In this document: positions 47,812 to 58,900 of the stretch, piece after piece
Layout of the letters: each line of letters starts with the position of its first letter
How positions within the stretch are numbered: position 1 is the first letter of the stretch
Assembly: GCA_028283765.1 (NCBI GenBank)
Contig: JAPWJY010000008.1
Location: 2,017,956-2,081,955 of the forward strand
Direction: 5' to 3'
Source: Parvibaculaceae bacterium
GTDB taxonomy: Bacteria; Pseudomonadota; Alphaproteobacteria; Parvibaculales; Parvibaculaceae
Length of the DNA: 64,000 nucleotides
The notes under the pieces: model-generated
The model's database searches: none
Told to the model about the DNA's origin: nothing
Seen by the model: the letters and a program-made list of their open reading frames with translations, nothing else
Program-made: the position numbers and the translations under genes

Positions 47812-47883
47812 ATACCATGAAGACCCCGGCAAGGACAACATGGTATTAGGCACCAAACATGGTATCTCGACAGTTGATACCAT
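47812..47883. repeat. Four ATACCAT/ATGGTAT heptamers
   Basis: Occurrences at 47812 (ATACCAT), 47840 (ATGGTAT), 47859 (ATGGTAT) and 47877 (ATACCAT) in 72 bases, between the integrase start and the guaA attachment core. The arrangement resembles integrase arm-type sites; operator sites for a lost excisionase are an alternative. Confidence 0.45.
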
Positions 47884-48013
47884 TAACTATGCCACAAAAA
47901 ATCGGTGCTTGGCGATGCCCAAAGTTGCCAGACCGTGCCAGTCAGAAACGTAAAAAAGCCCGCATTTACATGGACTTTTTGGTCTTTCATGCCTTTTGAT
48001 GCCAGACATCAAA

Positions 48014-48028
48014 TCATTCCCACTCAAT
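48014..48028 (-). other. Proximal attachment site at the guaA 3' end
   Basis: The last 15 bases of guaA (ATT GAG TGG GAA TGA on the minus strand) share the core GAGTGGGA with the distal copy at 36370-36384. The guaA gene end is a known integration hotspot. Confidence 0.6.
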
Positions 48029-49561
48029 CGTTCCCGGCGGCTTTGATGTTATGTCGTAGACGATGCGGTTGATGCCGCGGACGTCGTTGATGATGCGGGT
48101 TGAGACGTGGGCGAGGAATTCGTGCTGGAAGGGATAATAATCAGCCGTCATGCCATCGGTTGAGGTGACAGCCCGAAGGGCGCAGACGTAATCATAGGTG
48201 CGGCCGTCGCCCATCACGCCGACGCTGCGGACCGGCAGCAGCACGGCGAAGGCCTGCCAGATGTCGTCGTAGAGACCAGCGGCGCGGATTTCCTCAAGAT
48301 AGATCGCATCGGCCTTGCGCAGGATCTCGAGCTTCTCGCGCGTGATCTCGCCGGGAATGCGGATGGCAAGCCCCGGCCCGGGAAAGGGATGGCGGCCGAC
48401 AAATTCAGGCGGCAGGCCAAGCTCGCGGCCCAGGGCGCGAACTTCGTCCTTGAAAAGCTCGCGCAGCGGCTCGACCAGCTTCATGTTCATGCGCTCGGGC
48501 AGGCCGCCGACATTGTGATGGCTCTTGATGGTGACGGAAGGCCCGCCCGCGAAGGAAACGCTTTCGATCACATCCGGGTAAAGCGTGCCCTGGGCCAGAA
48601 ACTCGGCTCCGCCGATCTTGCGCGCCTCGGCCTCGAACACATCGATGAAGGTCGAGCCGATGATCTTGCGCTTCTGCTCGGGATCGCTGACGCCCTCAAG
48701 CTTGCTGAGAAACAGATCGCTCGAATCCGAATGGACCAGCGGAATGTTGTAGTGATGCCGGAACAGGTTCACCACCTGATCCGCCTCCCCCATGCGCATC
48801 ATGCCGGTATCGACGAACACGCATTGAAGTTGATCGCCTATCGCCTCATGCAGCAATACGGCGACGACGGATGAATCGACTCCCCCCGACAGGCCGCAGA
48901 TGACCCTGCCCTTGCCGACCTGTGCCCTGATCTTGGCGATCTCGGCTTCACGGAAGGCGGCCATGGTCCAGTCGCCCGCGCATCCCGCGATGCCATGGGT
49001 GAAATTGCGCAAAAGCTGCGCGCCATGGGGCGTGTGCACGACTTCCGGGTGAAACTGGACGCCGTAGAAATGGCGGCTCTCGTCCGCGATGGCGGCGAAG
49101 GGCGCATTGCGCGAGACGGCGATGGTCTTGAAGCCATCGGGCAGCGCCACCACCCGGTCGCCATGGCTCATCCAGACAGGCTCCTTGTCGCCTTTGGCGG
49201 CGATGCCCGCAAAGAGCGGCGTATCCTCGGTGACCTCGATCATGGCGCGGCCGAATTCGCGCTCCTCCGACCCCTCGACCCGCCCCCCAAGCTGGGCGCA
49301 CATGGTCTGCTCGCCATAGCAGATGCCGAGAACGGGAATGCCCGCGGCAAACACCTTTTCTGGTGCGCGCGGCGTGCCGATGCCGGTCACGCTGGCCGGG
49401 CTCCCTGAAAGGATCACCGCCCTTGGCGCGAAATTCTCGAAGATGGCATCCGCCTTGTTGAAGGGCACCACCTCACAATAAACGCCGCTTTCGCGCACGC
49501 GGCGCGCAATGAGCTGGGTGACCTGACTACCGAAATCTATGATGAGGATGCGATCGGACAT
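48014..49561 (-). CDS. guaA: GMP synthase (glutamine-hydrolysing)
   Basis: 515 residues; converts XMP to GMP with glutamine and ATP. The class I amidotransferase domain has the catalytic Cys in [10 protein letters not shown] and His/Glu in [10 protein letters not shown]. The ATP pyrophosphatase P-loop is [10 protein letters not shown] and the C-terminal dimerisation domain ends PPGTIEWE. It is intact even though an island is inserted immediately after its stop. The gene starts seven bases downstream of the TPR protein. Confidence 0.97.
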   Translation of the reverse strand: MSDRILIIDFGSQVTQLIARRVRESGVYCEVVPFNKADAIFENFAPRAVILSGSPASVTGIGTPRAPEKVFAAGIPVLGICYGEQTMCAQLGGRVEGSEEREFGRAMIEVTEDTPLFAGIAAKGDKEPVWMSHGDRVVALPDGFKTIAVSRNAPFAAIADESRHFYGVQFHPEVVHTPHGAQLLRNFTHGIAGCAGDWTMAAFREAEIAKIRAQVGKGRVICGLSGGVDSSVVAVLLHEAIGDQLQCVFVDTGMMRMGEADQVVNLFRHHYNIPLVHSDSSDLFLSKLEGVSDPEQKRKIIGSTFIDVFEAEARKIGGAEFLAQGTLYPDVIESVSFAGGPSVTIKSHHNVGGLPERMNMKLVEPLRELFKDEVRALGRELGLPPEFVGRHPFPGPGLAIRIPGEITREKLEILRKADAIYLEEIRAAGLYDDIWQAFAVLLPVRSVGVMGDGRTYDYVCALRAVTSTDGMTADYYPFQHEFLAHVSTRIINDVRGINRIVYDITSKPPGTIEWE

Positions 49562-49568
49562 GCTTCGT

Positions 49569-50051
49569 CTACGGATTGAGGGGTTTCACGCCGGCGATGG
49601 CGTCCGCAAGTTCGCGGTGCTGGGGACAATTCGGGCAGGAGATGCCAAGGCGGTCCCGGTTGATCTGGGCGGCGGATTTATCGCCGCTCGCCAGAGCCAT
49701 CTGGCCGGACCAGTTCAGCGCATCCGGTTCGACTGGATCGATACTGAGGGCAAGATCATAATATTTGCGGGCCAGTTGCGCCTTGCCCTGCTGCTGCCAT
49801 GCGCGCGCCAGAAAGGTGAGAGCGCGAGCGTTTGCCGGGTCCGCCACAACGGCGCGCTCCAGCAGCGGAACGGCATCGAGTGCATCTCCCTGCGCCACGG
49901 CCTTTACGCCCCTTGCGGTGAGCATGTTGGACGCTTTTTCATAGGGGCCGGGCACAGCATGGGCAGCGAGGGGGGCGAGCAGCGGCAAAGCCGCCAGAAC
50001 AGGCAGAATCACGCGTTTTCCAAGAGAAAAACCAATGGCCATGTTTTGCAT
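49569..50051 (-). CDS. TPR-containing exported protein
   Basis: 160 residues from ATG 50051 (GGAAGG upstream); the longer frame to 50117 is less likely. Signal peptide ([22 protein letters not shown]), then TPR-like helices: [78 protein letters not shown]. Two Cys (SCPNC) near the end. It lies between rsmB and guaA in what looks like the same transcript; its role is unknown, probably a periplasmic scaffold. Confidence 0.82.
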   Translation of the reverse strand: MQNMAIGFSLGKRVILPVLAALPLLAPLAAHAVPGPYEKASNMLTARGVKAVAQGDALDAVPLLERAVVADPANARALTFLARAWQQQGKAQLARKYYDLALSIDPVEPDALNWSGQMALASGDKSAAQINRDRLGISCPNCPQHRELADAIAGVKPLNP

Positions 50052-50073
50052 AAACCACCCTTCCCCCATGGCG

Positions 50074-51384
50074 TCAAGCCCCGCCCAGACGCCGCATCCG
50101 GGCGACATAAAAGCCATCCGTTTCGCTGTTGGCGGGCGTCAAACGAAGGTCCGGGCGCCCCCCTGTGCCCTTGCCGCGGGGCCGGGGTATATCGGCCGAC
50201 CAGCCGGTGTGCCAGGGCTCCATGGCATAGCCCGCATGGGCGCCCAGAAAGGCGGCGACGCGGTCCTCATTCTCGCCCGGCAGCAGGGAACAGGTGACAT
50301 AGACGAGCCGCCCCCCCGGCTTGACGAGGCGGGCGCCACGGGCCAGCACCTCGTCCTGCAAGGCGGTGAGGCGCTCCAGCTCTTCAGGCGTCAGCCGCCA
50401 GCGCGCATCGGGCTGGCGGCGCCAGGCGCCGGACCCCGAACAGGGTGCATCGATGAAGACGAGATCGCAGCGGCCTTCAAGGTCAGCCATCGAGCTATCT
50501 GCCCCATCCGGCTCGAACGGGGATAATTGCCGGTACTGCACATTGCGCAGACCCGCCCGCTCGGCCCGGGGGCGGATGCGCGCAAGCCGCGCCGGATTGA
50601 TGTCGGCCGCGAAAATCTGTCCCCTGTTTTTCATCATGGCGGCAAGGGCAAGGGTCTTGCCGCCGCCTCCGGCGCACAGATCCACCACCTGCTCGCCGGG
50701 TGAGGCATTGGCGACCAGGCAGGCAATCTGCGAGCCCTCATCCTGCACCTCGACCAGGCCTGATTTGAAGCTTTCCAGCGAGGCGATACGCGGATGCTTT
50801 TCAAAGCGCAGGCCCCAGGGCGAGCAATGGGTGGGAACGGGCTGCAACCCTTCGGCTTCAAGCGCCAGCACGGCGGCCTCGCGGCTGGTTTTCAGCGTGT
50901 TGACGCGCAGGTCGAACGGTGCACGCGCCGTCATCGCTTCCATCTGGCGCTCCAGATCAGCCCCGAAGGCGCGCTCGAATTCTGGATGCAGCCACTGGGG
51001 ATAATTGAGGCGGACCCATGGCTTCTCCGTCGCCGGCGGCAGGGCAGCCTGTTCCAGCGCCTCACGCTCATAATCCGTCAGAATTGCCGGGGCGTGGCCC
51101 TCGCCAGTGGCCAGCGCCGAAATCGCATCCACATCGTAATGGTCGAACAGGCGCACGGAGCCAAACACCAGCGCGCGCGGCGCATCGCTCGCCATGGCGT
51201 GGGCAAGGGCCGCGCGCTGGCGCAGCACCAGATAGAGACGCTCGGACACATAGGCCCGGTCTTTCGACCCGGCAAAGCGGCTGGCGCGCACCCAGGCTTC
51301 GAGCACCTTGTCAGCAGAGCGGCCGGACTGGCCAATATCGGTGAGTATCTCGATGACGGCGCTAAGCCGGGCGGCGGGTGTCAA
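50074..51384 (-). CDS. rsmB: 16S rRNA m5C967 methyltransferase RsmB
   Basis: 436 residues. An N-terminal NusB-like RNA-binding domain is followed by the Rossmann methyltransferase domain: SAM motif VVDLCAGGGGKTLALAA, DINPARLARI, and the catalytic Cys in FIDAPCSGSGAWRRQPDARW; motif VI is VYVTCSLLPGENEDRV. It methylates C5 of cytidine 967 of 16S rRNA. It starts eight bases after guaB ends. Confidence 0.93.
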   Translation of the reverse strand: MTPAARLSAVIEILTDIGQSGRSADKVLEAWVRASRFAGSKDRAYVSERLYLVLRQRAALAHAMASDAPRALVFGSVRLFDHYDVDAISALATGEGHAPAILTDYEREALEQAALPPATEKPWVRLNYPQWLHPEFERAFGADLERQMEAMTARAPFDLRVNTLKTSREAAVLALEAEGLQPVPTHCSPWGLRFEKHPRIASLESFKSGLVEVQDEGSQIACLVANASPGEQVVDLCAGGGGKTLALAAMMKNRGQIFAADINPARLARIRPRAERAGLRNVQYRQLSPFEPDGADSSMADLEGRCDLVFIDAPCSGSGAWRRQPDARWRLTPEELERLTALQDEVLARGARLVKPGGRLVYVTCSLLPGENEDRVAAFLGAHAGYAMEPWHTGWSADIPRPRGKGTGGRPDLRLTPANSETDGFYVARMRRLGGA

Positions 51385-51392
51385 AGATTGTC

Positions 51393-52856
51393 CTAACCCA
51401 TGCTGCCCGGATAGTTCGGCGCCTCGCGCGTGATCGTCACGTCATGAACGTGGCTTTCGCGCAGCGATGCCGAGGAAATCCGGACAAACTTCGTGTTGTG
51501 CTGAAAATCGGGAATAGTGGCCGCGCCCGTATAGCCCATGGCGGCGCGCAGGCCACCGATAAGCTGGTGGATGATCGCGCCCAGCGGCCCCTTGTGCGGC
51601 ACCTGCCCCTCGATACCTTCCGGCACGAGCTTGAGCGCGTCCTTGATGTCCTGCTGGAAATAGCGGTCGGCCGAGCCCCGCGCCATGGCACCCACCGAGC
51701 CCATGCCGCGATAGGCCTTGTAGCTGCGGCCCTGAAACAGGAAGGTCTCGCCCGGGGTCTCGTCCGCCCCGGCAAAGAGCGAGCCGATCATGGCGCAATC
51801 CGCTCCCGCGGCAATGGCCTTGGCCAGATCGCCTGAAAACTTGATGCCGCCATCCGCGATGACCGGAATGCCGGACTTGCGCGCTTCCTCGACGCAATCG
51901 ACGATAGCCGTCAACTGCGGCACGCCAACGCCTGCGACGATGCGCGTGGTACAGATGGAGCCCGGCCCGATGCCGACCTTGATCGCGTCAGCCCCGGCAC
52001 CAATCAGCGCTTTTGCAGCCTCCGCCGTCGCCACGTTGCCCGCCACCACCTGAATGGAATTGGAGAATTTCTTGATGCGGTCGACCGCGGCGGAAACCCG
52101 GTCGGAATGGCCATGGGCAGTATCGACCACCACCACATCCACCCCCGCATCCAGCAGCGCCTGGGTGCGCTCAAAACCCTCATCACCCACCGTGGTTGCA
52201 GCCGCCACCCGCAGGCGGCCCTGCTCGTCCTTGCAGGCATTGGGGTGCAACTGGGCCTTTTCGATGTCCTTGACGGTGATCAGGCCGATGCAGCGATAGT
52301 CATTATCGACGACCAGCAGCTTCTCGATGCGATGGGCATGGAGCAGGCGCTTGGCTTCGTCCTGACTTACCCCCTCCTTCACTGTGATGAGGTTTTCCTT
52401 GGTCATCAGGTTGCGGACTGGCTCATCAGGATTGCTGGCGAAGCGCACGTCGCGGTTGGTGAGAATGCCCGCCAGTTTGCCCGTGCCCGGCTCGACCACC
52501 GGAATGCCCGAAATATGATGGAACTCCATCAGATCGAAGGCTTCCGAAAGCTTTGCGTCCGGGGTGATGGTGACCGGGTTGATCACCATGCCGGATTCGA
52601 ACTTCTTGACCCGGCGCACCTGCTCGGCCTGAAGCGCGGGCGTCATATTGCGGTGAAGAACGCCGATACCACCGGCCTGCGCCATGGCAATCGCCAGCTG
52701 GAATTCGGTAACCGTATCCATGGCGGCGGAAAGGAGCGGGATATTGAGGGATACGCTGCGCGTCAGACGGGTCTGCGTATTGGCCTCGCTCGGCAGGACG
52801 GAGGAGGCCCCAGGCTGAAGGAGCACATCATCGAAAGTGAAAGCTTGTCTGAACAT
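51393..52856 (-). CDS. guaB: Inosine-5'-monophosphate dehydrogenase
   Basis: 487 residues from ATG 52856, which has GGAGG seven bases upstream; the 15 additional upstream codons are not typical. IMP oxidation to XMP, rate-limiting for guanine nucleotides. The catalytic Cys loop is [18 protein letters not shown], the Bateman (CBS) pair is between residues 90 and 210 ([38 protein letters not shown]), and the mobile flap has the RGMGSVGAM segment. Upstream of rsmB, a TPR protein and guaA, making a guanine-nucleotide operon. Confidence 0.97.
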   Translation of the reverse strand: MFRQAFTFDDVLLQPGASSVLPSEANTQTRLTRSVSLNIPLLSAAMDTVTEFQLAIAMAQAGGIGVLHRNMTPALQAEQVRRVKKFESGMVINPVTITPDAKLSEAFDLMEFHHISGIPVVEPGTGKLAGILTNRDVRFASNPDEPVRNLMTKENLITVKEGVSQDEAKRLLHAHRIEKLLVVDNDYRCIGLITVKDIEKAQLHPNACKDEQGRLRVAAATTVGDEGFERTQALLDAGVDVVVVDTAHGHSDRVSAAVDRIKKFSNSIQVVAGNVATAEAAKALIGAGADAIKVGIGPGSICTTRIVAGVGVPQLTAIVDCVEEARKSGIPVIADGGIKFSGDLAKAIAAGADCAMIGSLFAGADETPGETFLFQGRSYKAYRGMGSVGAMARGSADRYFQQDIKDALKLVPEGIEGQVPHKGPLGAIIHQLIGGLRAAMGYTGAATIPDFQHNTKFVRISSASLRESHVHDVTITREAPNYPGSMG

Positions 52857-52968
52857 CGGCCAACCTCCTGCCTGCAAGGTGTTGACGCGAGCTTCTAACA
52901 TTCCCGCCGGGGAAAGGAAAGGAGAACCGCGAGCGATTATGAAATTTCCCGCAGCCCGCTGAAATGGC

Positions 52969-53718
52969 TCAGTTTTCCGGCTCGTCCCCGGTCACTTTGC
53001 GGAAACCGAGCGCAATCACGTACATTTCCGCCGAATCCTGCCGGCTGGCCGGGGGCTTGATATGCCGGACCGTGGTGAAGTGCTTCTTGAGCATGTTGAG
53101 CAGCTCGTTTTCCGTTCCGCCACGCAGCACCTTGGCGCAGAAGGTGCCCCCGGGCGAAAGCACATCGATGGCGAAATCCGCCGCCACCTCGCAAAGTGCC
53201 ATGATCTTGAGATGGTCGGTCTGCTTGTGGCCGGTGGCGTAGGCCGCCATGTCGGAAAGCACCACATCGGCCTCCCCGCCCAGCAGGTCCTTTACGACCC
53301 GATCGGCGCCATCGGAGAGAAAATCGAGCTGGATCGTGGTTGCCCCGACCAGAGGCTCGATCTCCGAAAGATCGATGCCGATGACCCGGCCCTTGCCGGT
53401 CTGGGACTTGACCCGGGCAATGGCCACCTGACACCAGCCGCCGGGGGCAGCGCCCAGATCGACCACGCGCGCGCCGGATTTCAGAAAATGAAACTTGTCA
53501 TCGATTTCGATGAGCTTGTAGGCCGCGCGCGAGCGATAACCGTCGCGCTTGGCGGCCCGGACATAGGGATCGTTCAACTGGCGCTGGAGCCACAGGGTCG
53601 AGGATGTCGTGCGTTTTTTGGCGGTCTTGACCCGCACCTTGAGCGCGCGGTCGTCCCCGATCGAGGCCCCACCCCGGCCCGATTTACCGCTCCCTGATTT
53701 TCCGGGTCCGCTGCTCAT
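52969..53718 (-). CDS. rlmE: 23S rRNA 2'-O-U2552 methyltransferase RlmE
   Basis: 249 residues with a basic, disordered N-terminal extension ([16 protein letters not shown]). The FtsJ methyltransferase core has [30 protein letters not shown] (SAM motif I; K-D-K-E tetrad residues in [14 protein letters not shown] and KVLRG) and the C-terminal [18 protein letters not shown]. It methylates U2552 of 23S rRNA at a late stage of 50S assembly. It starts five bases after ppx stops. Confidence 0.95.
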   Translation of the reverse strand: MSSGPGKSGSGKSGRGGASIGDDRALKVRVKTAKKRTTSSTLWLQRQLNDPYVRAAKRDGYRSRAAYKLIEIDDKFHFLKSGARVVDLGAAPGGWCQVAIARVKSQTGKGRVIGIDLSEIEPLVGATTIQLDFLSDGADRVVKDLLGGEADVVLSDMAAYATGHKQTDHLKIMALCEVAADFAIDVLSPGGTFCAKVLRGGTENELLNMLKKHFTTVRHIKPPASRQDSAEMYVIALGFRKVTGDEPEN

Positions 53719-53722
53719 TGCC

Positions 53723-55123
53723 TTATCCCTGTTGCGTCGAAACGGCTGCCGGCGTGCTCACGCCCCTGCCCTTGCGGCGGCCCCGGCGGCCACGCCTGCG
53801 CCGTCCGCGTGCCTTATCGGCATTCATCAGGCTGAGCAAGATGCCCTCGCGCAGTCCCCTGTCCGCGACCCGCAGGCGCTGGCTCGGCCAGGCCTGCGTA
53901 ATGGCCTCCAGAATGGCGCAACCCGCCAGCACCAGATCGGCCCGCTCACGGCCGATGCAGGGATTGGCTGCCCGCGCCGCAAAATCCATGGCCAGCAATT
54001 CGCCGGTCACCCGCACCACATCTTCGGAGCCGACCCAGACGCCATCGACCTTGTTGCGGTCATAGCGCTCCAGCCCGAGATGGATGCCCGCGACCGTCGT
54101 GACAGTGCCAGACGTGCCCAGCAGGTGGAAACCACGCGCGGAAATCTCCGGCGTCAGCGGCCGGCGGGCGGCGAACGCTCCCAGCGCCGCCGACACCTCA
54201 TCGACCATGGCCTGATAGGTCCCGGGCGGCACCTCTACGCCGCCATAACGGTCGGCAAGCGTCACCACGCCATAGGGAAGCGAGGTCCAGTCGGCGATCC
54301 GCGGCACGCCTTCAACCGGCACCTCGACCCAGATCAGCTCCGTGGAGCCGCCTCCAATATCGAACACCAGCACTGAACGGCATTGCCGGTCGAGCAGCGG
54401 CGAGCAGCCCAGCACGGCAAGCCGTGCCTCATCGGCCGTCGTCACTACATCAAGGGTAAGGCCCGTCCGCGCCTTGACCAGTTCGACGAATTCAGCCCCG
54501 TTTTCCGCCGCCCGGCAGGCCGCCGTCGCCACCGTGCGCACCCGCTCGACACCCCGGCGCTGGATTTTTTCGGCGCAAACGCGCAGGGCCGCGATGGCGC
54601 GGCTCATGGCCGCCTCGCTCAGACGCCCCGAGGTCGCCAGCCCCTCGCCCAGCCGCACGATCCGCGAATAGGCGTCGAGCACCCGGAAGCCGTCCGGCGT
54701 AGGCCGGACGATCAGAAGCCTGCAATTGTTGGTGCCAAGGTCAAGCGCGCCATAAACCCGGTCCGGCACGGCCTGCGGACGGCGGGCGGGCGACGCACCA
54801 GATCCAGCCGACGGGAGGATGGCCTTGGCCTGAATGGCTTGAGGAGACGCCTTTTTCTGCTCGACAGCACCATCCACAGCGGCCAAGGCGCGGTTCTTCC
54901 CGCGACCCCGGCGGCGACGCCGGCCTCTGGCATTCTTTTTTCCGGGCGTTCCGGCGTCAGAATCCCCGCCTGAGGAGGTTTCAACGAAAACCCCGCTCTT
55001 CAGCGGAAACAATGATGGCCCGTCCGCGCCGTCCGCCATTCCCGATGGGCTGGCGTCTGCATCGCGTGCGTCTGGCACTATCTCTCCACCCGGGAAGCAG
55101 GCCGCAGGGCAGCCTGCCGTCAA
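53723..55123 (-). CDS. Ppx/GppA family phosphatase
   Basis: 466 residues. ASKHA fold: [50 protein letters not shown] and [17 protein letters not shown]. It hydrolyses polyphosphate or pppGpp. A long N-terminal extension (residues 1 to ~120) contains an Arg-rich block ([16 protein letters not shown]), and the C-terminus has a second ([16 protein letters not shown]), which would make the protein able to bind nucleic acid or polyphosphate; such basic tails are seen in alphaproteobacterial Ppx. The start could lie further in, since the extension is low-complexity. It precedes rlmE. Confidence 0.9.
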   Translation of the reverse strand: MTAGCPAACFPGGEIVPDARDADASPSGMADGADGPSLFPLKSGVFVETSSGGDSDAGTPGKKNARGRRRRRGRGKNRALAAVDGAVEQKKASPQAIQAKAILPSAGSGASPARRPQAVPDRVYGALDLGTNNCRLLIVRPTPDGFRVLDAYSRIVRLGEGLATSGRLSEAAMSRAIAALRVCAEKIQRRGVERVRTVATAACRAAENGAEFVELVKARTGLTLDVVTTADEARLAVLGCSPLLDRQCRSVLVFDIGGGSTELIWVEVPVEGVPRIADWTSLPYGVVTLADRYGGVEVPPGTYQAMVDEVSAALGAFAARRPLTPEISARGFHLLGTSGTVTTVAGIHLGLERYDRNKVDGVWVGSEDVVRVTGELLAMDFAARAANPCIGRERADLVLAGCAILEAITQAWPSQRLRVADRGLREGILLSLMNADKARGRRRRGRRGRRKGRGVSTPAAVSTQQG

Positions 55124-55548
55124 CCGGGCTCCATAATTGAAGTTGCGCCGAGTGTAACAGTTCCGCGTCCCCGGTTAAAGCACAGGCATTAGCGGCGTTT
55201 TCCGGGAGCTGGACTTCCCGTCATAGTCACACACTGGTCAGCCAATACCGGATATGAGCCGGATTTCCTGAGCCATTTTGGCGTTTACTCAAGACTTGTC
55301 CCCTACCGGACTGGATGGGGCTTACCCCGGCCGCAAATCCCTCCAGACGCAGGCCGATACCGATCATGCCGCGCGCCTTCTACACAAAATTGCGGCTTTT
55401 GCCTGATCCAGTCACCCTGCGGACACAGAGGAAACCAATCGATGATCGCAACGCTTGCAGATCACACGAAAGATCGCTAGAAACTGGCACGCACTGGAAC
55501 GGATTGCTGAACAGGTTACGAAACCCTGCTGTAAGTATCTGATTTCAT
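55124..55548. other. Intergenic region between ppx and tRNA-Gln
   Basis: 425 bases without a credible gene. Contains the promoter regions for the leftward ppx and the rightward tRNA-Gln, but no clear element that I can name. Confidence 0.5.
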
Positions 55549-55622
55549 TGGGGGATCGTCTAACGGTAGGACTGCAGACTCTGACTCTGCCTATCTAGGT
55601 TCGAATCCTAGTCCCCCAGCCA
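55549..55622 (+). tRNA. tRNA-Gln (CTG anticodon)
   Basis: 74 bases with CCA encoded. Acceptor stem TGGGGGA / TCCCCCA with discriminator G, anticodon stem GCAGA / TCTGC and loop CTCTGAC (anticodon CTG), T-stem and loop CTAGGTTCGAATCCTAG. All four arms fold well. Confidence 0.96.
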
Positions 55623-55648
55623 ATGACCTCCCAAGCCGCTGAAATTGC

Positions 55649-55921
55649 TCATGAACGCCATCCCCTTTTGAACCCGGGACCGGCTTTCGCAACAATGCTC
55701 CCATAGGCGTGCCCCTTGGCTGAGTGGCCAGCATTGCCCACAGGCGGAGAAATTGCGCTTTCGCCAGAGGCCACGCTCTCCTCATCAAGGTTCGCAATCT
55801 GCTCATGCAATAGCGTTATCCTTGCTGCGGCGAGGTTGCTTTCGAGCTGGACCAGCATACGCGGCCCGGACAAGGCCGTCGAATCCCGGTACGGACTTTC
55901 TAACCATACCGGGAGCATCAT
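55649..55921 (-). CDS. Unrecognised 90-residue ORF
   Basis: Open frame with a predicted amphipathic helix (VQLESNLAAARITLLHEQIAN) between tRNA-Gln and the second adhesin. No family recognised and no clear ribosome site. It may be a small hypothetical protein or a remnant; I do not trust it as a gene. Confidence 0.22.
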   Translation of the reverse strand: MMLPVWLESPYRDSTALSGPRMLVQLESNLAAARITLLHEQIANLDEESVASGESAISPPVGNAGHSAKGHAYGSIVAKAGPGFKRGWRS

Positions 55922-55987
55922 CCGGTCTGCGTGATTGCGATGTCTTTTATCTTTCCTGTGTCCGGGCTGGAAGAATAGTCCGGTTGA

Positions 55988-58900
55988 TCACTCACTATCG
56001 ATCTTTTCCCTCTCTGCCTCTGTCAGCGTCCGCTTCTGTGTCTCGGTCAGCGGGCCATTGCCGACAAGTTGCAGAACACTGTTGCGGTTATAGCTCTGTC
56101 TTTCCTTTTGTTTTACCCGCCCATCCTGCTGCTGTTGCTGGCCGGAGTCGCCCTCACCGCCGCCATATCCGATGACCTCGACGGTGATGATGGAGGGGAG
56201 GTCCTGTCCGGTGTTGGCCTGACGCCCGGCATTGCCCGCCGTCGCCGCCGCGGCACCGGCCGCGTTCGACGCCGTGGTCAGCGCCCCGATGTTGGGTACC
56301 GCCGCCGTCGGAATGCCCGCCGACGTCCCCTGCACCTTGATGTTGGCCGCATTGACGACATGGAGCGCGGCAATGTTGATGTTGCCGCTGACCCGGATGC
56401 CCGCCTCGCCCGCATCCACCGTGCCCAGAGGCGCGATCAGGTCGATGTCTCCCGGGGGCACGTCCGGGATCGGGTTGAGGGTCGCGATGCCCGCACCCGT
56501 CGAGGGCACCTGCGGCGCGAGCGCAACATTGCCATAGATGTCATAGGTCCGTTTGGGCGGGGTATAGATCACCGTCGTCTTGCTGCCCCGACCGGCATTG
56601 ATGTCGCCTTCCGCCGACCAGGCGAGGATATCGCCCCCGAACGTCGTCATGATGCGCGACAGGCCAAGCAGCAGGCTGTTCTGCGAATAGATCTGGATAT
56701 TGCCCTCGCCCTGGGTGATGAGACCGGCATCGGCTCCCGGCGCCAGCCCTTCGGTGCCGACGGTGACGCCGCCGCCCGGGGCAAGGAACTGGATATCCCC
56801 GCCGAAGTCGGTGTGGACATAGCCGCTGTTGACCGTGGCATTGGCTCCGCTTCCGGACGAGGCCGAGAACATGGTGATGTCGCCCTGATAGGCGTTCTGG
56901 TTCGGGAACAGCGCTGCTATGGCGTTGCGGCCACGCAGATAGCTACCGTAACGCGGGCCGTTGACGTCATTGTATTCGCGTCCGCCCGCCGTCAGTTCGG
57001 CATAATAGACCTGCCGCAGAAAGACCCGCTGCTGCTCGGCTGGTAGCGCAAGGAAGTAGGCCAGCGCATCCTGCGCCGAACCGGAATAGCCAAACCTGCT
57101 CTTGAGCCAGTCGATGAGTTCACTGTCGTAAGTCTTTGCGACCTTGCCGGGCTGATCGGCAAGGGGACCGTCGCCGGCGAGATTGGCCGGATCGAGATAG
57201 AGCTTGGCGAAATCCGTCCAGTCCACCTGTCCTTCACCCGGCGCACCTGCGCCGACACCGGCCTGCATCACCACGCTGGCCCCCGGACGGGTATCGCCCG
57301 ACACCAGAGCACCGATGCTCTCAACGCTCGCCGTCGAGCCCTGATAGATGTTCTTGCCCGCCGTCATCTCCAGCGTACCCGGACCCGCGACATCGACATT
57401 GGCGTAGATGATGCTGCCGCCTGCCGCGATGGTCGAGATCGTGGACGGATCGTTTTGCAGGACCAAGCCGGATACATTGACGATATCGCCGCCCGCCAGG
57501 ATCTGCACCGGCTTGGCCGCGCGATAGTAATTGGTCGAGACGAGTTTACCACCAAGGGTCTCACTGTGAACAAAGGTTTCACCGTAACGCAGCCCCATTA
57601 TATCGCCTCGGACCGCGTAGATAAGGGAAGGTGTCATCACATCCCTGAACGAGGTATCGTCGGTGACCGTATTCGACCCGAACACAAAGGGATTACCGCC
57701 AGTACCGACATTTCCTATGTCTGGATTATAACCCCCGTCATTATAAGAATACGCCGTCCAGGAAATAACGCTATCACTCGCACTCTTTGGATTTCCCCAA
57801 TAATTTGAACTACCAATACTCCAAGAATTCCCGACGATCTTACGCAACTCCCAACCAGGACTGAAAGGAGTCGCCAAACTGGCTTGAGACGTTGATAGAG
57901 GTCCCAAAGCAGGAGAACTGCCGAGTTGAATAACCGAGTCCTCAGCCAGCAATTCCAACGCACCATCTGAAGATGGCAACATGAAACTGGACCCGTTGCT
58001 TCCTGGAGAAAGATAGATACTACCATTTGCCGCGACTGCATTCAGGATAGATGGCAAAAAGATTGTCGTATTTCCTTGACCCAATGACAATGGCGAGACA
58101 TCTCCGCCGGCCGCAAAACCATTCAAAGCTGTTGCGTCAGTCCATAAGGTGAACCACGTAACACCCTGATTTAGTCCATCTACATCTGTTTGCTGACTAA
58201 GACCAACCCGACCGGGATCAACGATATTTCCAACAGCGATATCTCCACGCGCGCGAATGCTGATGACACTATCTCCAGGCACAAACGAACCTCCGGCAAG
58301 ACTCGTCATGCTATAGGGAACTAAAGTGTTCAACGACCTAGGATCGCCAGCTTGGTAACCGAAATTAGTAGAGATGAGAGAGCCAAATGTTCCAGCATCG
58401 ATGTCAATATCGCCCCGCAGATTTACAAATTGATTTCCTCCCGTGCCGATATTATTTCCGGCTGTAACAGAAAGCGTTCCGCCACCGGTTTGCACCAGTT
58501 TGTCATCAATAGCCCGGCCGCTCCCTCCGACCGCAAACACAATTCCTTGGCCAGCATCGCCTATATCACGACCGGCTCGCACCATGACGTTCCCACCGCC
58601 AAGCGCCCCCACACCTTCAAACGCACTCAACCGTATAAACGGGCCTGGCTGGCCTTGATTGTTGAAGCCAGGGTTTGATGTGTAGCTTCCAAAATTAATC
58701 CCCCAGGCCGTTGTCTGATCAATGCCATTGCCGCCCTGCCGCCAAAGCCAATCACCAACTGAGGTCGAATTCGGTGTGGGATTCCCTTCAATATTGCCTT
58801 GGGCCTGTAGGAATACATCACCGCCATGCTCAGTATAGTACATGCGTTGTAAGTTAAGTGTCATTTCATAAGCTGTGTTTCCTGCACTGAGCACCGTACC

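Larger units (their letters stand above)
36370..48028. mobile_element. Decaying genomic island integrated at guaA
   Basis: 11.6-kb region bounded by two copies, in the same orientation, of a guaA 3'-end sequence (36370-36384 and 48014-48028). The integrase remnant lies against the guaA copy, as in guaA-specific islands. Cargo: LysR-PEBP-SDR, a run of SDR genes with DUF1993, an NADP-binding oxidoreductase and MFS, a TetR regulator, and at least five gene remnants. The truncated integrase implies it can no longer excise by itself. Confidence 0.6.
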
